Below the pieces are notes generated by a model. It saw nothing but the letters and a program-made list of their open reading frames with translations. It ran no database searches and was not told the DNA's origin. DNA of 64,000 bases, taken from the NCBI RefSeq assembly GCF_000143415.4, contig NW_003314333.1, forward strand, positions 62,001 to 126,000. Reading direction: 5' to 3'. The position numbers and the translations under genes are program-made. Shown one piece after another: positions 1 to 10,115 of the stretch (the first letter of the stretch is position 1; each line of letters opens with the position of its first letter). This DNA comes from Selaginella moellendorffii. Its lineage: Eukaryota > Streptophyta > Lycopodiopsida > Selaginellales > Selaginellaceae.

Positions 1-540
1 CGACAATAGCGTGCTGTGCTTATGCACCAGCCATCTGCAAAATTCAACGTTTAAGCAAGGAAAACAAAAATTCCAGAAAATAGTATAGTCAGGAGGCACG
101 TACCTTGGTAAGTTGGCTTGACTTGAGCCGACGAATTTCTCCCACAGACAGTCTGATGAACACAGAGCGTACCAGTGCTTGCAAACTTGTCTTGATGAAG
201 ATAAGTCTCTCGCCGTCATTGACGTAAAGACACCTCGTCTGGGATAGCGGAGATTGGACTCTGGTTGGAGCTCCCAGTTGCGCCCAGTCGAGTTTGTGCG
301 AGCGTTGCACAGACTCGTCCTTGAGCTTGTTTTCTTCTGGAGTGTGTAAAGAAAGCCACAAGAGTGACCACAGAGCCGGCCGCTTCTGATCCTGGTGAAT
401 TTCAACAAACGAAAATGTGATGCCTGGACTCGGGATCTCTTTCTCAGGAACTCCCCGAGGATCGCATTCCTTACCGCTGCTCGCATCCGACTTTCTCAGC
501 ATCGTCTCCAGGAGTGGAATCTGGTTCACCACTTCCAGCT
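1..540. other. flank with no recognisable gene
   Basis: The minus strand stays open through most of 89-853, but only the part above about 541 resembles a known protein. The translation below that point has no motif I recognise. It may be the decayed 3' end of the CDKAL1-like gene or unrelated sequence. Confidence 0.4.
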
Positions 541-2115
541 GTACCGGGCCTTCTTGGAAGCAAGTTAATGTGAAGATTACGTCTGTCGGAAGATGGTCTG
601 TGACTGGCGAGTAGAACTTGTACACAGGCCAACCTGCAGAGACGTAGAACAAAAGAAAGAATACCAGATGAATTCCATCAGCAGCAGTGTTGGTGACCCG
701 GACTCGGTACGTTTTACCTCCATTCCTGCGTAAGGAGTGAACGATTCGAACAGACTTGTCAAGGAACGGCTCCGTTTCTTCACTTCGAGCGTTGGAACCC
801 GTTTCATTAGAGCCGCCGGTGTTCCTGTCTAAGGATATTGACAGGATAAACACTAGTGACAGAGAGAACCATTCAGTAGCATGTACAGAGATTACCTCCC
901 TGGTCGAGGGTAAAACTGTGATATGTGGACCTGTGGGAACGTGTACTCTCGTATTAGTTCCATGATCCTGTCAAAATCCTCTGATGTTTCTCCTGACAAG
1001 GATAAAAGCTCAATAAGATACAATCTTTTTCATGCATGCGAGTGTACCTGGAAATCCACAGATAATATCTGTAGCGATATGAATCTCCGGGACTAGTCTT
1101 GTGAGAGTATCCACAATTTTTCTAAACTCGGAAAACGTGTACTCCCTCTTCATGCCCTGAAGAACACAGAAAACAGCTTACAGAGACAAAACAATCACCC
1201 AGAACATCGGTACCTCCAACACCGAGTCCCTTCCAGATTGAACCAGAACATGAAGGAACGAATACACGCAGGGGTGACAGCCATTTCCTCCAGATGCTGT
1301 AAGATGTAGATTCGGAGCATTGTACTTCTGTCTATGAGGAAGCGCGGCAACTAAAGCACGTAGAAGCGCTGGTATATTTGCTCCAATGTCTCGTCCTGTA
1401 GTGCAAAGAAAGAAAAAAGTAAATAAAAAATGCCAGCTTGAAACAGATAACCATAACCGTAAGCTCCAGTGTCGCCATATCTCCTTCACACCTTCAGACA
1501 CCACGGTTTTCAATCTTTGCACCTGTAGATAAAGCTCAGTAACAGAGAAAAGAAACTGGCGAAGGTCCTTACTAGTGCGTCTACTGTGTAGCTGCCAAGA
1601 TACCCGCAAGCATGCTTCGTCTTGCAGTATGTGCAAGCACCCAAGCAGCCAACGTTGATAGCCATGATCTTGACAAACTTGTTCCTACGAACCTGAAAAC
1701 ACAACAGCAAAAGAGATTATAAACTTTTGGCAAATCAAGAGACGGTAAAGCATCCCGTCGACCCAGCCAGGCCTCGTGGCCTTTCAAAGTCTCCCCTGCT
1801 GTATTTGCTGCACTCCGATGACGCTGACGGCTTCGAGATCTTTTAAACCCTGAGGAACGCATCCAGCTATCCACCAAGGGAATAGAGGCCGCTTTGCCTT
1901 TATGTATCAGTGTTTCCATTGTTGGAGCTTTCACAGTACACCTGTGAATAAAACAGCAGCAACAATTGATCCAGCTTAAGATTCTTCCTTCTGATACTGA
2001 ACTTACGTGTTGATCAACCAAAGATCAGCTCTCTGAGGAGAGTCCGAGATGGCCATAAGCCTGAAGCTGTCCTGCCATATACTCACTGCCGCTCTGAATG
2101 AGTAGTCAACGTTAA
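541..2115 (-). pseudogene. CDKAL1: CDKAL1-like tRNA methylthiotransferase pseudogene
   Basis: CDKAL1 is the radical-SAM enzyme that converts t6A37 to ms2t6A37 in ANN-decoding tRNAs. Blocks occur in order on the minus strand: SEYMAGQLQAYG, then ADLWLINT joined across an intron (about 1940-2007) to CTVKAP, then AGCVPQG, VSVIGVQQI, ETLKGHE and LDLPK. Next come the Fe-S motif GCLGACTYCKTKHA (C-x3-C-x2-C), [96 protein letters not shown] and VQVLL. Several blocks lie in different frames, the LSSE residues before DTGAYG are missing, the stretch between MLRI and HLEEMA is shortened, and one intron has shrunk to about 32 nt. The copy is therefore broken. The last TRAM-domain block is inverted (see findings). 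Identity of the family is secure; exact exon ends are approximate. Confidence 0.9.
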
Positions 2116-2279
2116 TTCTTTTCTACGTGAACCTACTCCAGTTTACCTGCCCGAATGCAGGTAAACTCAGTAAAGTCTACACCATTTCACAGATTTAGCT
2201 GAACATACCCCAATGCCAGTTTCAGGTGTTTTCTATCGCTAGAACGCACAATGTCCCATACCTAGGTTAGGGTTCCGCC

Positions 2280-5003
2280 ATGGTGCGAGAGCAGTCTCAT
2301 GGGAAGCGGCCAAGGGTGGATGGGGAAGAATTGGAATCAGATATCAGGGCTGGGAAGCGGCAGGATGCGCCTGAGCGATCGATTGAGCAGCAGATTGAGG
2401 AAGTGGAATCGGAGATCAGGGCCGTGCAACAAGCGATTGAGCAGGTTGAGCAGAAGGTGGAGCGCGCTGACCAGAAGGTGGATTCCACGCAGGGTGAGCT
2501 TCAGAAACACTGGATGGAGGAGAAAAAGCAGCTCCGTGAGCTTCAGAAACACTGGATGGAGGAGAAAAAGCAGCTCCGTGAGAAGGAGAACCAGCTCCGT
2601 GAGAAGGAGAACTGGATGGAGAAGGAGAAGCAGCTCCGTCAGCAGCTCATTCCCTCTAGTGGAGTTGTTTGGTCAAACGCCCGTGATCGGATTGCCAAGC
2701 TGAAGGAGCTCTTTGGACCTCGTCTTAAGCATGCCCGCACGTACAGAAAATGCCTTGAAAGGGATTCATTATCTTCTTTGCCAACTGGCTTGTCTCTGAA
2801 GGACATCGGGCAGCAGTTTCCCATTGTTGGACGAGAGAAGACTGTGGATGCTTTGCTCAGGGGTAACTGGCTGTTGTACAAGCAATTCATGAGCAGTCAA
2901 CACACAAAGTGGGATGTGTTTAGGCGCCTCCACCATATAATGGGTGTGGTTGGATTCCCGGGTGCGGGAAAAACATCCCTTGGCACGGCACTCCCACAAA
3001 TACTCATTGAGATGAGAAGGCAACGGAGTGATCCAGGGCTAAGGATTCAAGAACTTGCCTCGCTTTTCGATACATCAACGGATGAGGTGCGACCGTGGGA
3101 TGCCATGATGAGCACCGTTGAACATCTCGACGTGCTCATGTACCATGATTTTATTTCAACTTTTCATGGCGAGGCCGGGCTGGGTGATGCTCAGGTTTTG
3201 GCCCTGAGGACTTTGCATGCAGCTGTTTCTAGAGCAGATGGCCAAGATGACATCAGAAAAGATACTGGGACTTGGACGCGCTTTCCTTACCAAGAGCTTG
3301 TCGCTGTTGTTGATGCCGAAGCACCTGATTTGAAGAAGTTCCTCCTGTTTGATGACGTGATAGCTTTGTTGCGAGAAGTCTGCGAGCTCGGAGACCAAAA
3401 CATTTTCCTGTCGTTCTTCTTTGATGAGATTGGGAGGAGCAACGTCCTTGTTCAGAAACTGTTTCGGCAGTTCATAGTTTGGAAGCACAGGAACGTGGGT
3501 GGCAAAACGTTTGTCACTATGCTCGGAGCGACCAACATTTTCACAGCGGCATCTTTGAGAGAGAGCGGTGACACTGGATCATCTGAAGTGATTTATATTC
3601 CTGTCAACCCTCTCAGCAGCAGCGATCGGGAGAAGCTGGTGTTGCAAGTCTTTAACAAGGTGCTGAGGACTTCAAACCGTGAGGAACTTCACGCTTTAAA
3701 TGATGGCATGCAGCTGTTGTGCAAGCTGAGCGGAGGGAATCCGAGGTTGATTACCTTCATGGTTCAGGCTTTGGCTTCAGATGACCCAGACATGGCCCTT
3801 GACATTGACAACCTTGCGCTGAGAATTCAGGAGCCCTTCCTGAGAGACAAAGTAAGGCGGATTCTGGATCGTGTGTGGAGCCTATGCACAAGATTCAAGT
3901 ATTACAATGGCTTTGCCGGGGATGAGAGATTTCCTTATCTCTTACGAGCAATTCAAGCATCGATGCTTCGTGAGCATGTCTCAAGGAATGGACTGGTTCT
4001 GCTGCAGGCCTTTCCAAGAGAGAATGTTTTGACATGGGAAGCTCTGGAGAGTTGTGGAGTAGTGGCTGTGGTGGACGTTCCCAATCTTCGCGAAGAAAAG
4101 GCTCTGGTGGAGTTTTCACCTGTGTTACTGCATAAGCTAACACTCCAGCGGGAGGACCTTTTTGGCTCTACAACTTTTGATTTGACAACAATGTCAACGG
4201 ATGATTGGAAGCAGAAGGAAGACAACGATTTTTTGTCTCTGATCTTCAGCATCTACATTCATAAGGTATGTGAATTCTACGTTCATAGTCTTTCATAGTC
4301 TCGGTTATTAACATGTTATTTGCAGTTACTATCGGGGGATTCAGACACCTTCATGCTGGCGGATGTGTTGCCTTGCGATTGGTACATCCCTGACAATCTG
4401 AAGAACCGAAAGTTCAGGTTCCCCACTTTTCCAGTTTCAATCAAGCAACTGAGTCCAGGTATGTTGTTGTTTTTAGTTTTTTAGTTTCGGATCAAACACA
4501 GTAGTCCAGGCTCAAAAAAGGAGGTTCAAAGGTCAGGGACTTGGGCCATCTGTGGACCTCGGAACAGCGGGGCTGATACCTTCCTGATACTCAAGGAAGT
4601 AAAAGGCATGGATTTGGAGCCTTTTCTTTTGTACATCCAAAGCAAGTGCTTTGGAGACCCTCTTAAGCCAGCCATTGCGGATTGGTCGGAAGTCGTTCGA
4701 AATCTTAAGAGTGACGTCCGAAGACTGATTGCTATCAAGGACAATGAGCAGCCTGGCGATGAAAGTAAGTCCATACGTTATACATTTTTCGTTTATTTTT
4801 AACTTTTGTTTTTTGTAGAGTATGCTCGAACGAACTTTGGATACGTATTTTTCTCAGACAAGGACAATTCATCAGCGCTCTCATATCAAAAGTCTAATCC
4901 GATGGATATATACGCCTCGAGTGTTATTATCGGCTCCAATTTTGGTATGATCGAGCAGATTGCAGCTGTAAGGCATACCAAAAAGCGTCCGAGAAAGATG
5001 TGA
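2280..5003 (+). CDS. coiled-coil P-loop NTPase, possibly CRN-like, four exons
   Basis: Exons 2280-4265, 4326-4458, 4510-4764 and 4819-5003 join to 2559 nt, exactly 853 codons, with no internal stop. Introns of 60, 51 and 54 nt have GT..AG ends. Residues about 35-125 are a charged coiled coil with a tandem repeat of HWMEEKKQLRE. A Walker A motif GFPGAGKT follows near residue 225, then a Walker B-like FLSFFFDEIG near 380 and a sensor-like MLGATN near 415. The C-terminal part contains WAICGPRNSGADTFLILKEVK, whose hydrophobic strand ending E-x-K could be a PD-(D/E)xK nuclease core; that is weak. The arrangement of P-loop NTPase plus possible nuclease resembles CRN (Crinkler)-type proteins of plants and oomycetes, but I see no N-terminal CRN header. 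Function is unknown. Being intact among pseudogenes, it is the best candidate for an expressed gene here. Confidence 0.85.
2494..2577 (+). repeat. 42-bp exact tandem duplication inside coding sequence
   Basis: Two adjacent 42-bp units (2494-2535 and 2536-2577) are identical and in frame, adding 14 residues to the coiled coil of the P-loop NTPase. Identity of the two units points to a recent duplication; a length polymorphism between alleles is likely. Confidence 0.9.
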
Positions 5004-5531
5004 TCACCAGTATTTAGTGGTAAAGGAGGCTTTCCAGGTGCGATTCAGCTAGACTTTGATACAAAGCGAGTCTTACGATTCTGGTTTTCCTTTGGTAGGT
5101 GACTGGATTCTCTATCGGTGACAGTAAGGTGTTGACGACGTTGAGCGCACAACAATCCATATTTAAGTTTATTTAAGAAATTTAGTTTAAAAAGTCATAA
5201 TTATTATTATTTCAGTTATTTTAAATTCATGTATAGTTATATATAGTAAATCCATATATTCAGAGACTACCTCATGTATTTAGCCTGAGCTTAGGTGTCT
5301 CTCTTAAAACGTTTCGTTCAAGCAGCCATGTAAGTACTTCATTTGATTCCACGGATGTAACAAAGTTTCCCTTTTGAGTGTTGAATTTTTGTCAATAAAC
5401 TTATGTATTATTATTTAATTATATGATCACTTTACCCCGGGTTCGAACCAGTGTGTGAACACTGTCAATACTGTTAAGATACAGAGCAAGGTTGAAAAAC
5501 TACAATGTCGTTCCTGCTCCATGCAAAACAG
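5004..5531. other. intergenic, 3' flank of the NTPase gene
   Basis: AT-rich sequence without a convincing coding region. It includes runs of TTATTATTATT and would hold the 3' UTR and polyadenylation signals of the upstream gene (AATAAA occurs near 5393 within tcAATAAActt). Nothing else recognised. Confidence 0.5.
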
Positions 5532-6020
5532 TCAAGAGCGACTCTCCTCCTCCAGCTTCGCAACATACGCCTTGAGCGTGAGCAGCAGATTCGTGGCCGG
5601 AGCCTGAAGCACCCCCACCACTCTAGCCGACGGCGCCTTGAGAGCTCGGCATCGTCTCCAGCTGGTTGAACGGTGCGTAAAACTTCCCCTCAAACACAGC
5701 TCCCGTGAAGTCACTGTCCAGCTTCAGCTCCTTCTGAAACGCTCTGTAAGGCTTGAGCGCCGCCGGGATCTCCTCCGTGTGCACAAACAGCCACGCGTTC
5801 ATCCCTTTGAGACAAGGCTTGAGAGCCTCCCACTTGGTGCCTTCAATCGCCTTACCCACCAGTGTGTTCTTGGCCACCATCAGCTTCGTCTTCTCCGGCA
5901 GGCTCCGACGCAGGTTCTGCATCTGCTGCACCGTCACCCCGCAACCAGGTAGCAATCCTCCAGCTGCTGCTTCACCTTCTCCACAGTCTCCTCCTTCTGC
6001 CTGCTTATCGCCATCCGAAT
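5532..6020 (-). pseudogene. rpl10: plastid ribosomal protein bL10 pseudogene
   Basis: bL10 anchors the bL12 stalk of the plastid ribosome. On the minus strand the transit/mature junction is visible as RGRPQIRMAISRQKEETVEKVKQQ (read with the break at AIS), then LEDCYLVAG. After a frame change near 5938 come GVTVQQMQNLRRSLPE, KLMVAKNTLVGKAIEG, TKWEALKPCLKGMNAWLF, EEIPAALKPYRAFQKE and FTGAVFEGKFYAPFNQLE. After a second frame change near 5640 come VVGVLQAPATNLLLTLKAY and VAKLEEE, then a stop. Two frameshifts and loss of most of the transit peptide make it nonfunctional. No intron interrupts the 470 bp, so it could be a processed copy, though I cannot compare it with the parent. Confidence 0.88.
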
Positions 6021-6189
6021 CTGGGGCCTCCCCCGCCGGCTGCACCCCTCGCTGTACTCACCGAGCTCCACAGCTCACCTGTCGATGAACAAGGCGCCCC
6101 AAAACCTAGCGCAACCATGCCCATTCTGCTCAATCTAGGCCCCTGCTACAAAATCCAGAGATTGGAAACGAAAGACAATCAGAGATAAG

Positions 6190-6555
6190 ACTTCATGCTT
6201 TGCTTTTGAGCCTAGCAGAGGCAGTGCAAAGGATCTTCAGTTTACAATGCTATCCCTCTTGTGTGGGGGGCTTTAAATAAGTCTCAGCCCTCTCATGTGC
6301 ACACAAATAGAGCAATGACAGTCCAGGAAATTGAAGGCTATTTTCGTAAAAGTGAGACGATTAGTAGTCTCATATTTTAATAATTATAATTAGCTGTCTA
6401 ATATTGTCACAAAAGAATTACCAATTACTAATCATTTACTAATTATGATTAACAATAACTTTACTCTTAATAATAATATTACACAAGTGAAAAACACTTT
6501 CCATTTCAAAATGTTTTTAACAAAACTACATGTTTATTGTTAACGCTAGAATCTA
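6190..6555. other. AT-rich intergenic segment
   Basis: No gene seen. The base composition changes sharply near 6330 to long A/T runs before the G2 LTR copy begins. Confidence 0.5.
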
Positions 6556-7253
6556 ATTGAGAAGTTGCTCCCCACGCAAGCGGGAGCTAGACTATGCCTC
6601 AGGTTGGTCGGCCATGCCCGACCTACCCACTATCCCTACTATACATTTGGAACCCCCCATAGCCCCCCCCCCCCTTGAAGAACACACGCTTTGGGCTTTC
6701 ACCCCAAGCCTCCCTTAGTATCAAGAGTTAGTCTCTGGGACAAGCTTGAAACTTACTAAATATAGAATGTCCCTAGATTGTGAATTTGGACACGGGACGA
6801 ACACCATTGTGTTCAGGCCGATCTCTACATTCCGTAGATATGCCAAATGAGCAAATTTGGACACTTTCCATAAATAGCATTTGGGACCGAAATGAGACTA
6901 ACACAAAGGGCATGATAGCGAGGGTGTTTGGCAGACATGGTAAGCTATCATGTAGCAATATTGAGGGACTAATCTCAATATGCGAGGGTTCTTGTCACTA
7001 GCCAGTGCAAGACAAAACGAGATGGGAACTCCTTACCGGGCTAAGTATGCTTAGCTAATAACACGTAGGAATTCCGTCCTTATGCTCGTCCGGTCTAAGT
7101 ACACTCGAAATGCCCAGTTAACTCCACTAGCACAAAAAGGATTGATAAAGGGTCCAGCAATACCGACCTCCTGCCATCATGGCAGTAAGGTAAGAGTGTC
7201 CGTAAGGACTAGTCGACAGGTAACTTTCGATACCCGAAGTCACATGCGCGACA
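6556..7253 (-). repeat. G2-family LTR copy (solo or truncated)
   Basis: Read on the minus strand from 7253, it starts TGTCGCGCATGTGACTTCGG and matches the LTR at 33531 onward, including the segments around TGCTATTTATGGAAAGTG, CCCAAAGCGTGTGTTC and GGCATGGCCGACC. It is therefore an inverted third copy of the G2 LTR. The inner end near 6556 is approximate. No internal G2 sequence follows it, so a solo or truncated LTR is likely. Confidence 0.75.
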
Positions 7254-7478
7254 TGTAACCGGCTGATATGTCAGTGGTACCTTGGGGTGTTGGTCATGGG
7301 ATCGGACACATGGAGCACTTGGACCAAGTGCAAAGGTTGAGTGGCATGGATGCCATTCTTGGGGTTAGCAAGCCCTAAGTCCTAAATTGGACTTATGGAG
7401 GTTGTGAATGAGACTCCTCCAAGTGGTCAGAGATGTGGTTAAGTGACTAAAGTAGAATGGAAAAATTAGTCACTTATA

Positions 7479-8540
7479 GCTATGCCACCTCTTGAGGTTC
7501 CTCACCACCCAACCACCCCCGAGCTACCTCAAAAGCTCCACTATGCTGCCGCTCCACTGTGAGCCCTAGGGTAGGTTAAGCCCCTTACCTTAACATGCCT
7601 TAATATACCCTTGAGCCTCCCTTTGACCGATGTTGACCATATGGTCAAATCTGGCACCTAACAATTCTTCCCCCCAACAAAGTCCTTATCCGAACAATGA
7701 GTTGTACCGGTGATCACCCTTTGTAGGGAACTGTGCTCAAGTTCTTGGTCCATCTTCCACAGCCATATACATCAAGGAAGCATTGGGCCCATCACTCCAA
7801 GATAATACACCTTTCAACTGGCTAACATAAAATACCGAATGAATTTTCACCCCAGCTGGCAACCGCACTCGATAAACCGCTTTACCAATGCACTCCAGCA
7901 CTTCATATGGACCAGTATATCAATGGGAAAGTTTATCACTCTTCCCTGTCCGTAAAGGCACCAAGGTGTTCTGCCACTCACTTGACGGAAAGATCACTCG
8001 TATGAACACGAGATCACCCACCTTATATTCCTGGAATTGGCGATGCTCATTGGCAAACTTCTCTGCTCTATCTTGAGCTGCTTGCAAATTTCGTTTGCAC
8101 ACCACCAGAATCTCATCAAGTTCTTTGGCCATATCAGTCGCCTTGAAATCAAGCTTATCTTGAACGTCCTTACTCAAATGCAGTCCCAACTCCATTCTGT
8201 TCAGGGATGCCTTCCAAACATGGCAAGGTAAGGACTTAGCTTGGTTCCACTATGTTGGTTATTGTTATAAGCAAATTGCACCAACAAAAGATATAGATCC
8301 TATTGTCCTTGCCTTTGATCAATGCTATAACATAGTATATCCTCCACCACTTGATTCACACGCTTGGTTTGCCCATCTGTTTGACAATGATCTCCACTCC
8401 AAAGTTTCAAAATCACTTGCATAGCCTTTGCAAAGCTCTTCCAAAATCCACTGGTGAACTTTGAATCTCGATAATTAATAATGTCCTCCGGCAAACCAAA
8501 ATCATTAAAAACCTTCTCCAAGTAAACTATAGCCAAGTCT
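7479..8540 (-). mobile_element. G1 gypsy fragment: integrase end plus truncated LTR
   Basis: Minus-strand order is integrase core ([40 protein letters not shown]; 8540-8215), integrase C-terminal region (SKDVQDKLD, ILVVCKRNLQAAQDRAEKF, YKVGDLVF; 8195-7920), a polypurine tract GGGGGGAAGAA just before 7664, and a G1 LTR from 7663 truncated at about 7479. The catalytic SDxD context is altered to INYRDS and stops interrupt the frame. It lies head-to-head with the next fragment. Confidence 0.85.
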
Positions 8541-9530
8541 GTGTTTACCAAGATTGATCTGAGGAGTGGATATCATCAGATTGCAATGGATGATGCATCT
8601 ATCTCCAAGACGGCATTCAACACAAGCTTTGGACATTTTGAGTTTACAGTTATGCCATTTGGTTTGACAATGCACCAGCCACATTTACTCGGTTGATGAT
8701 GGAGGTATTTAGGCATTATCTTCATGAGTTTGTGAAGATTTTCTTGAATGATATTCTTGTTTTCAACAAGAATATGGAGGAGCATAAGGTGCATTTGAGT
8801 AAGGACGTTCAAGATAAGCTTGATTCTGAGGCAATTGAATCTGATCTAGCCACTAAACTTGATGAGATTCTGGTGGTGTGCAAACGGAATTTGCAAGCAG
8901 CTCAGGATAGAGTGGAGAAGTTTGCTAATGAGCATTGCCAATTCCGGGAATATAAGGTGGGTAATCTCGTCTTTGTGCGAGTGATCTTTCTATCAAGTGA
9001 GCGGCGGAACACCTTGGTGCCTTTACAGACAGGGAAGAGTGATAAACTTTCCCATCGATATGCTAGTCCATATGAACTGCTGAAGCGCATTGGTAAAGTG
9101 GCTTATTGGGTGCGGCTACCAGCTGGGTATTTTATGTCAGCCAGTTGAAAGGTGTACTATCTTGGAGTGACAGGCCCAATGCCTTCTTGATGTATACGGC
9201 TGTGGAAGATGGACCAAGAGCTTGAGCAAGGTTCCCCAAAAAGGGTGATCACTGGTACAACTCATCCTTGGGACAAGGACTTTGTTGGGGGGGCAGAATT
9301 GTTAAGCACCAGCTTTGACCATGTGGTCAACGTTAGTCAAAGGGAGGCTCAAGGGTATATTAAGGCATGTTAAGGTAAGGGACTTAACCCTACCCTAGGG
9401 CTCACAGTGGAGTGACAGTGCAATGGAGCTTTTGAGGTAGCTCAGGGGTGGTTGGGTGGTGAGGAACCTCAAGAGGTGGTGTAGCATAGTCTAGGGCAAC
9501 TAGATCTCTGTATTTTTGCGTCGGATCATA
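8537..9530 (+). mobile_element. G1 gypsy fragment: RT joined to integrase tail plus LTR
   Basis: Plus-strand order is reverse transcriptase ([32 protein letters not shown]; 8537-8690), the active-site strand changed to FLNDILVF near 8742, then an abrupt join at about 8795 to the integrase tail (SKDVQDKLD, ILVVCKRNLQAAQDRVEKF, YKVGNLVF, SPYELLKRIGKVAYWV). A polypurine tract TTGGGGGGGCAGAA and a full G1 LTR (9300-9530) follow. The catalytic YxDD aspartate is lost and an internal deletion removes RNase H and the integrase core. Confidence 0.88.
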
Positions 9531-9859
9531 ATATTTTTTCTTCACTTTTCACTTTGTTTTTTCTTTGGTTTTCTTCTCCATCTCATGTTTCCTTCTTTTG
9601 TGCATTTGGTGTGGCACTTTATTACGACTTTTATAGCTTGGTCATGGATTCTCTTTGTGCTGGACTCCACTTGATCCCTTGGTTGCCTGTTGGGTTGTAG
9701 AGCATACTAAGAATATTTTGATTCCAAGAATATTCCCCTTGTATAAAAGCCCCACGAGTGAGGGCATTTAGGGAAATTTTAAAGAGCTTGAGTTTGTGAT
9801 GGAGGCATAGAAAATTTTAGTTAGAGAAATTAGGAGATAACTCAATACATCCATTTTAG
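9531..9859. other. non-coding spacer
   Basis: T-rich sequence downstream of the G1 LTR, with an AATATTT-rich patch and no recognisable gene. Confidence 0.4.
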
Positions 9860-10115
9860 ATCCTTAAGATCTAACTAAAATAAGCTCAAAAGTTGTCCTT
9901 TGATAACAATTATACTCATATGCAATAGGATGATCATGTTGCATAAGAACACCACCCACAGCATAGCCACTTGCATCCATAACCATTGTATATGGTTTGC
10001 TTGGATTCGTAATACATAAAACCAAAGCGTTAGCCAAAGCATATTTCAAAGATAAAAGTTGTGTTCTTGCAAGGGAATGGTCTAAAGTTGAGTTAAGCTT
10101 ATGAGTTGAGCTCAA
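9860..10115 (-). pseudogene. gypsy RNase H fragment
   Basis: The minus strand contains PYTMVMDASGYAVGGVLMQ and HPIAYEYNCYQRT, the start of a Ty3/gypsy RNase H domain (the DAS motif holds the first catalytic aspartate). Only about 80 codons remain. It is related to the G1 RNase H at 14793-15371 but diverged. Confidence 0.75.
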
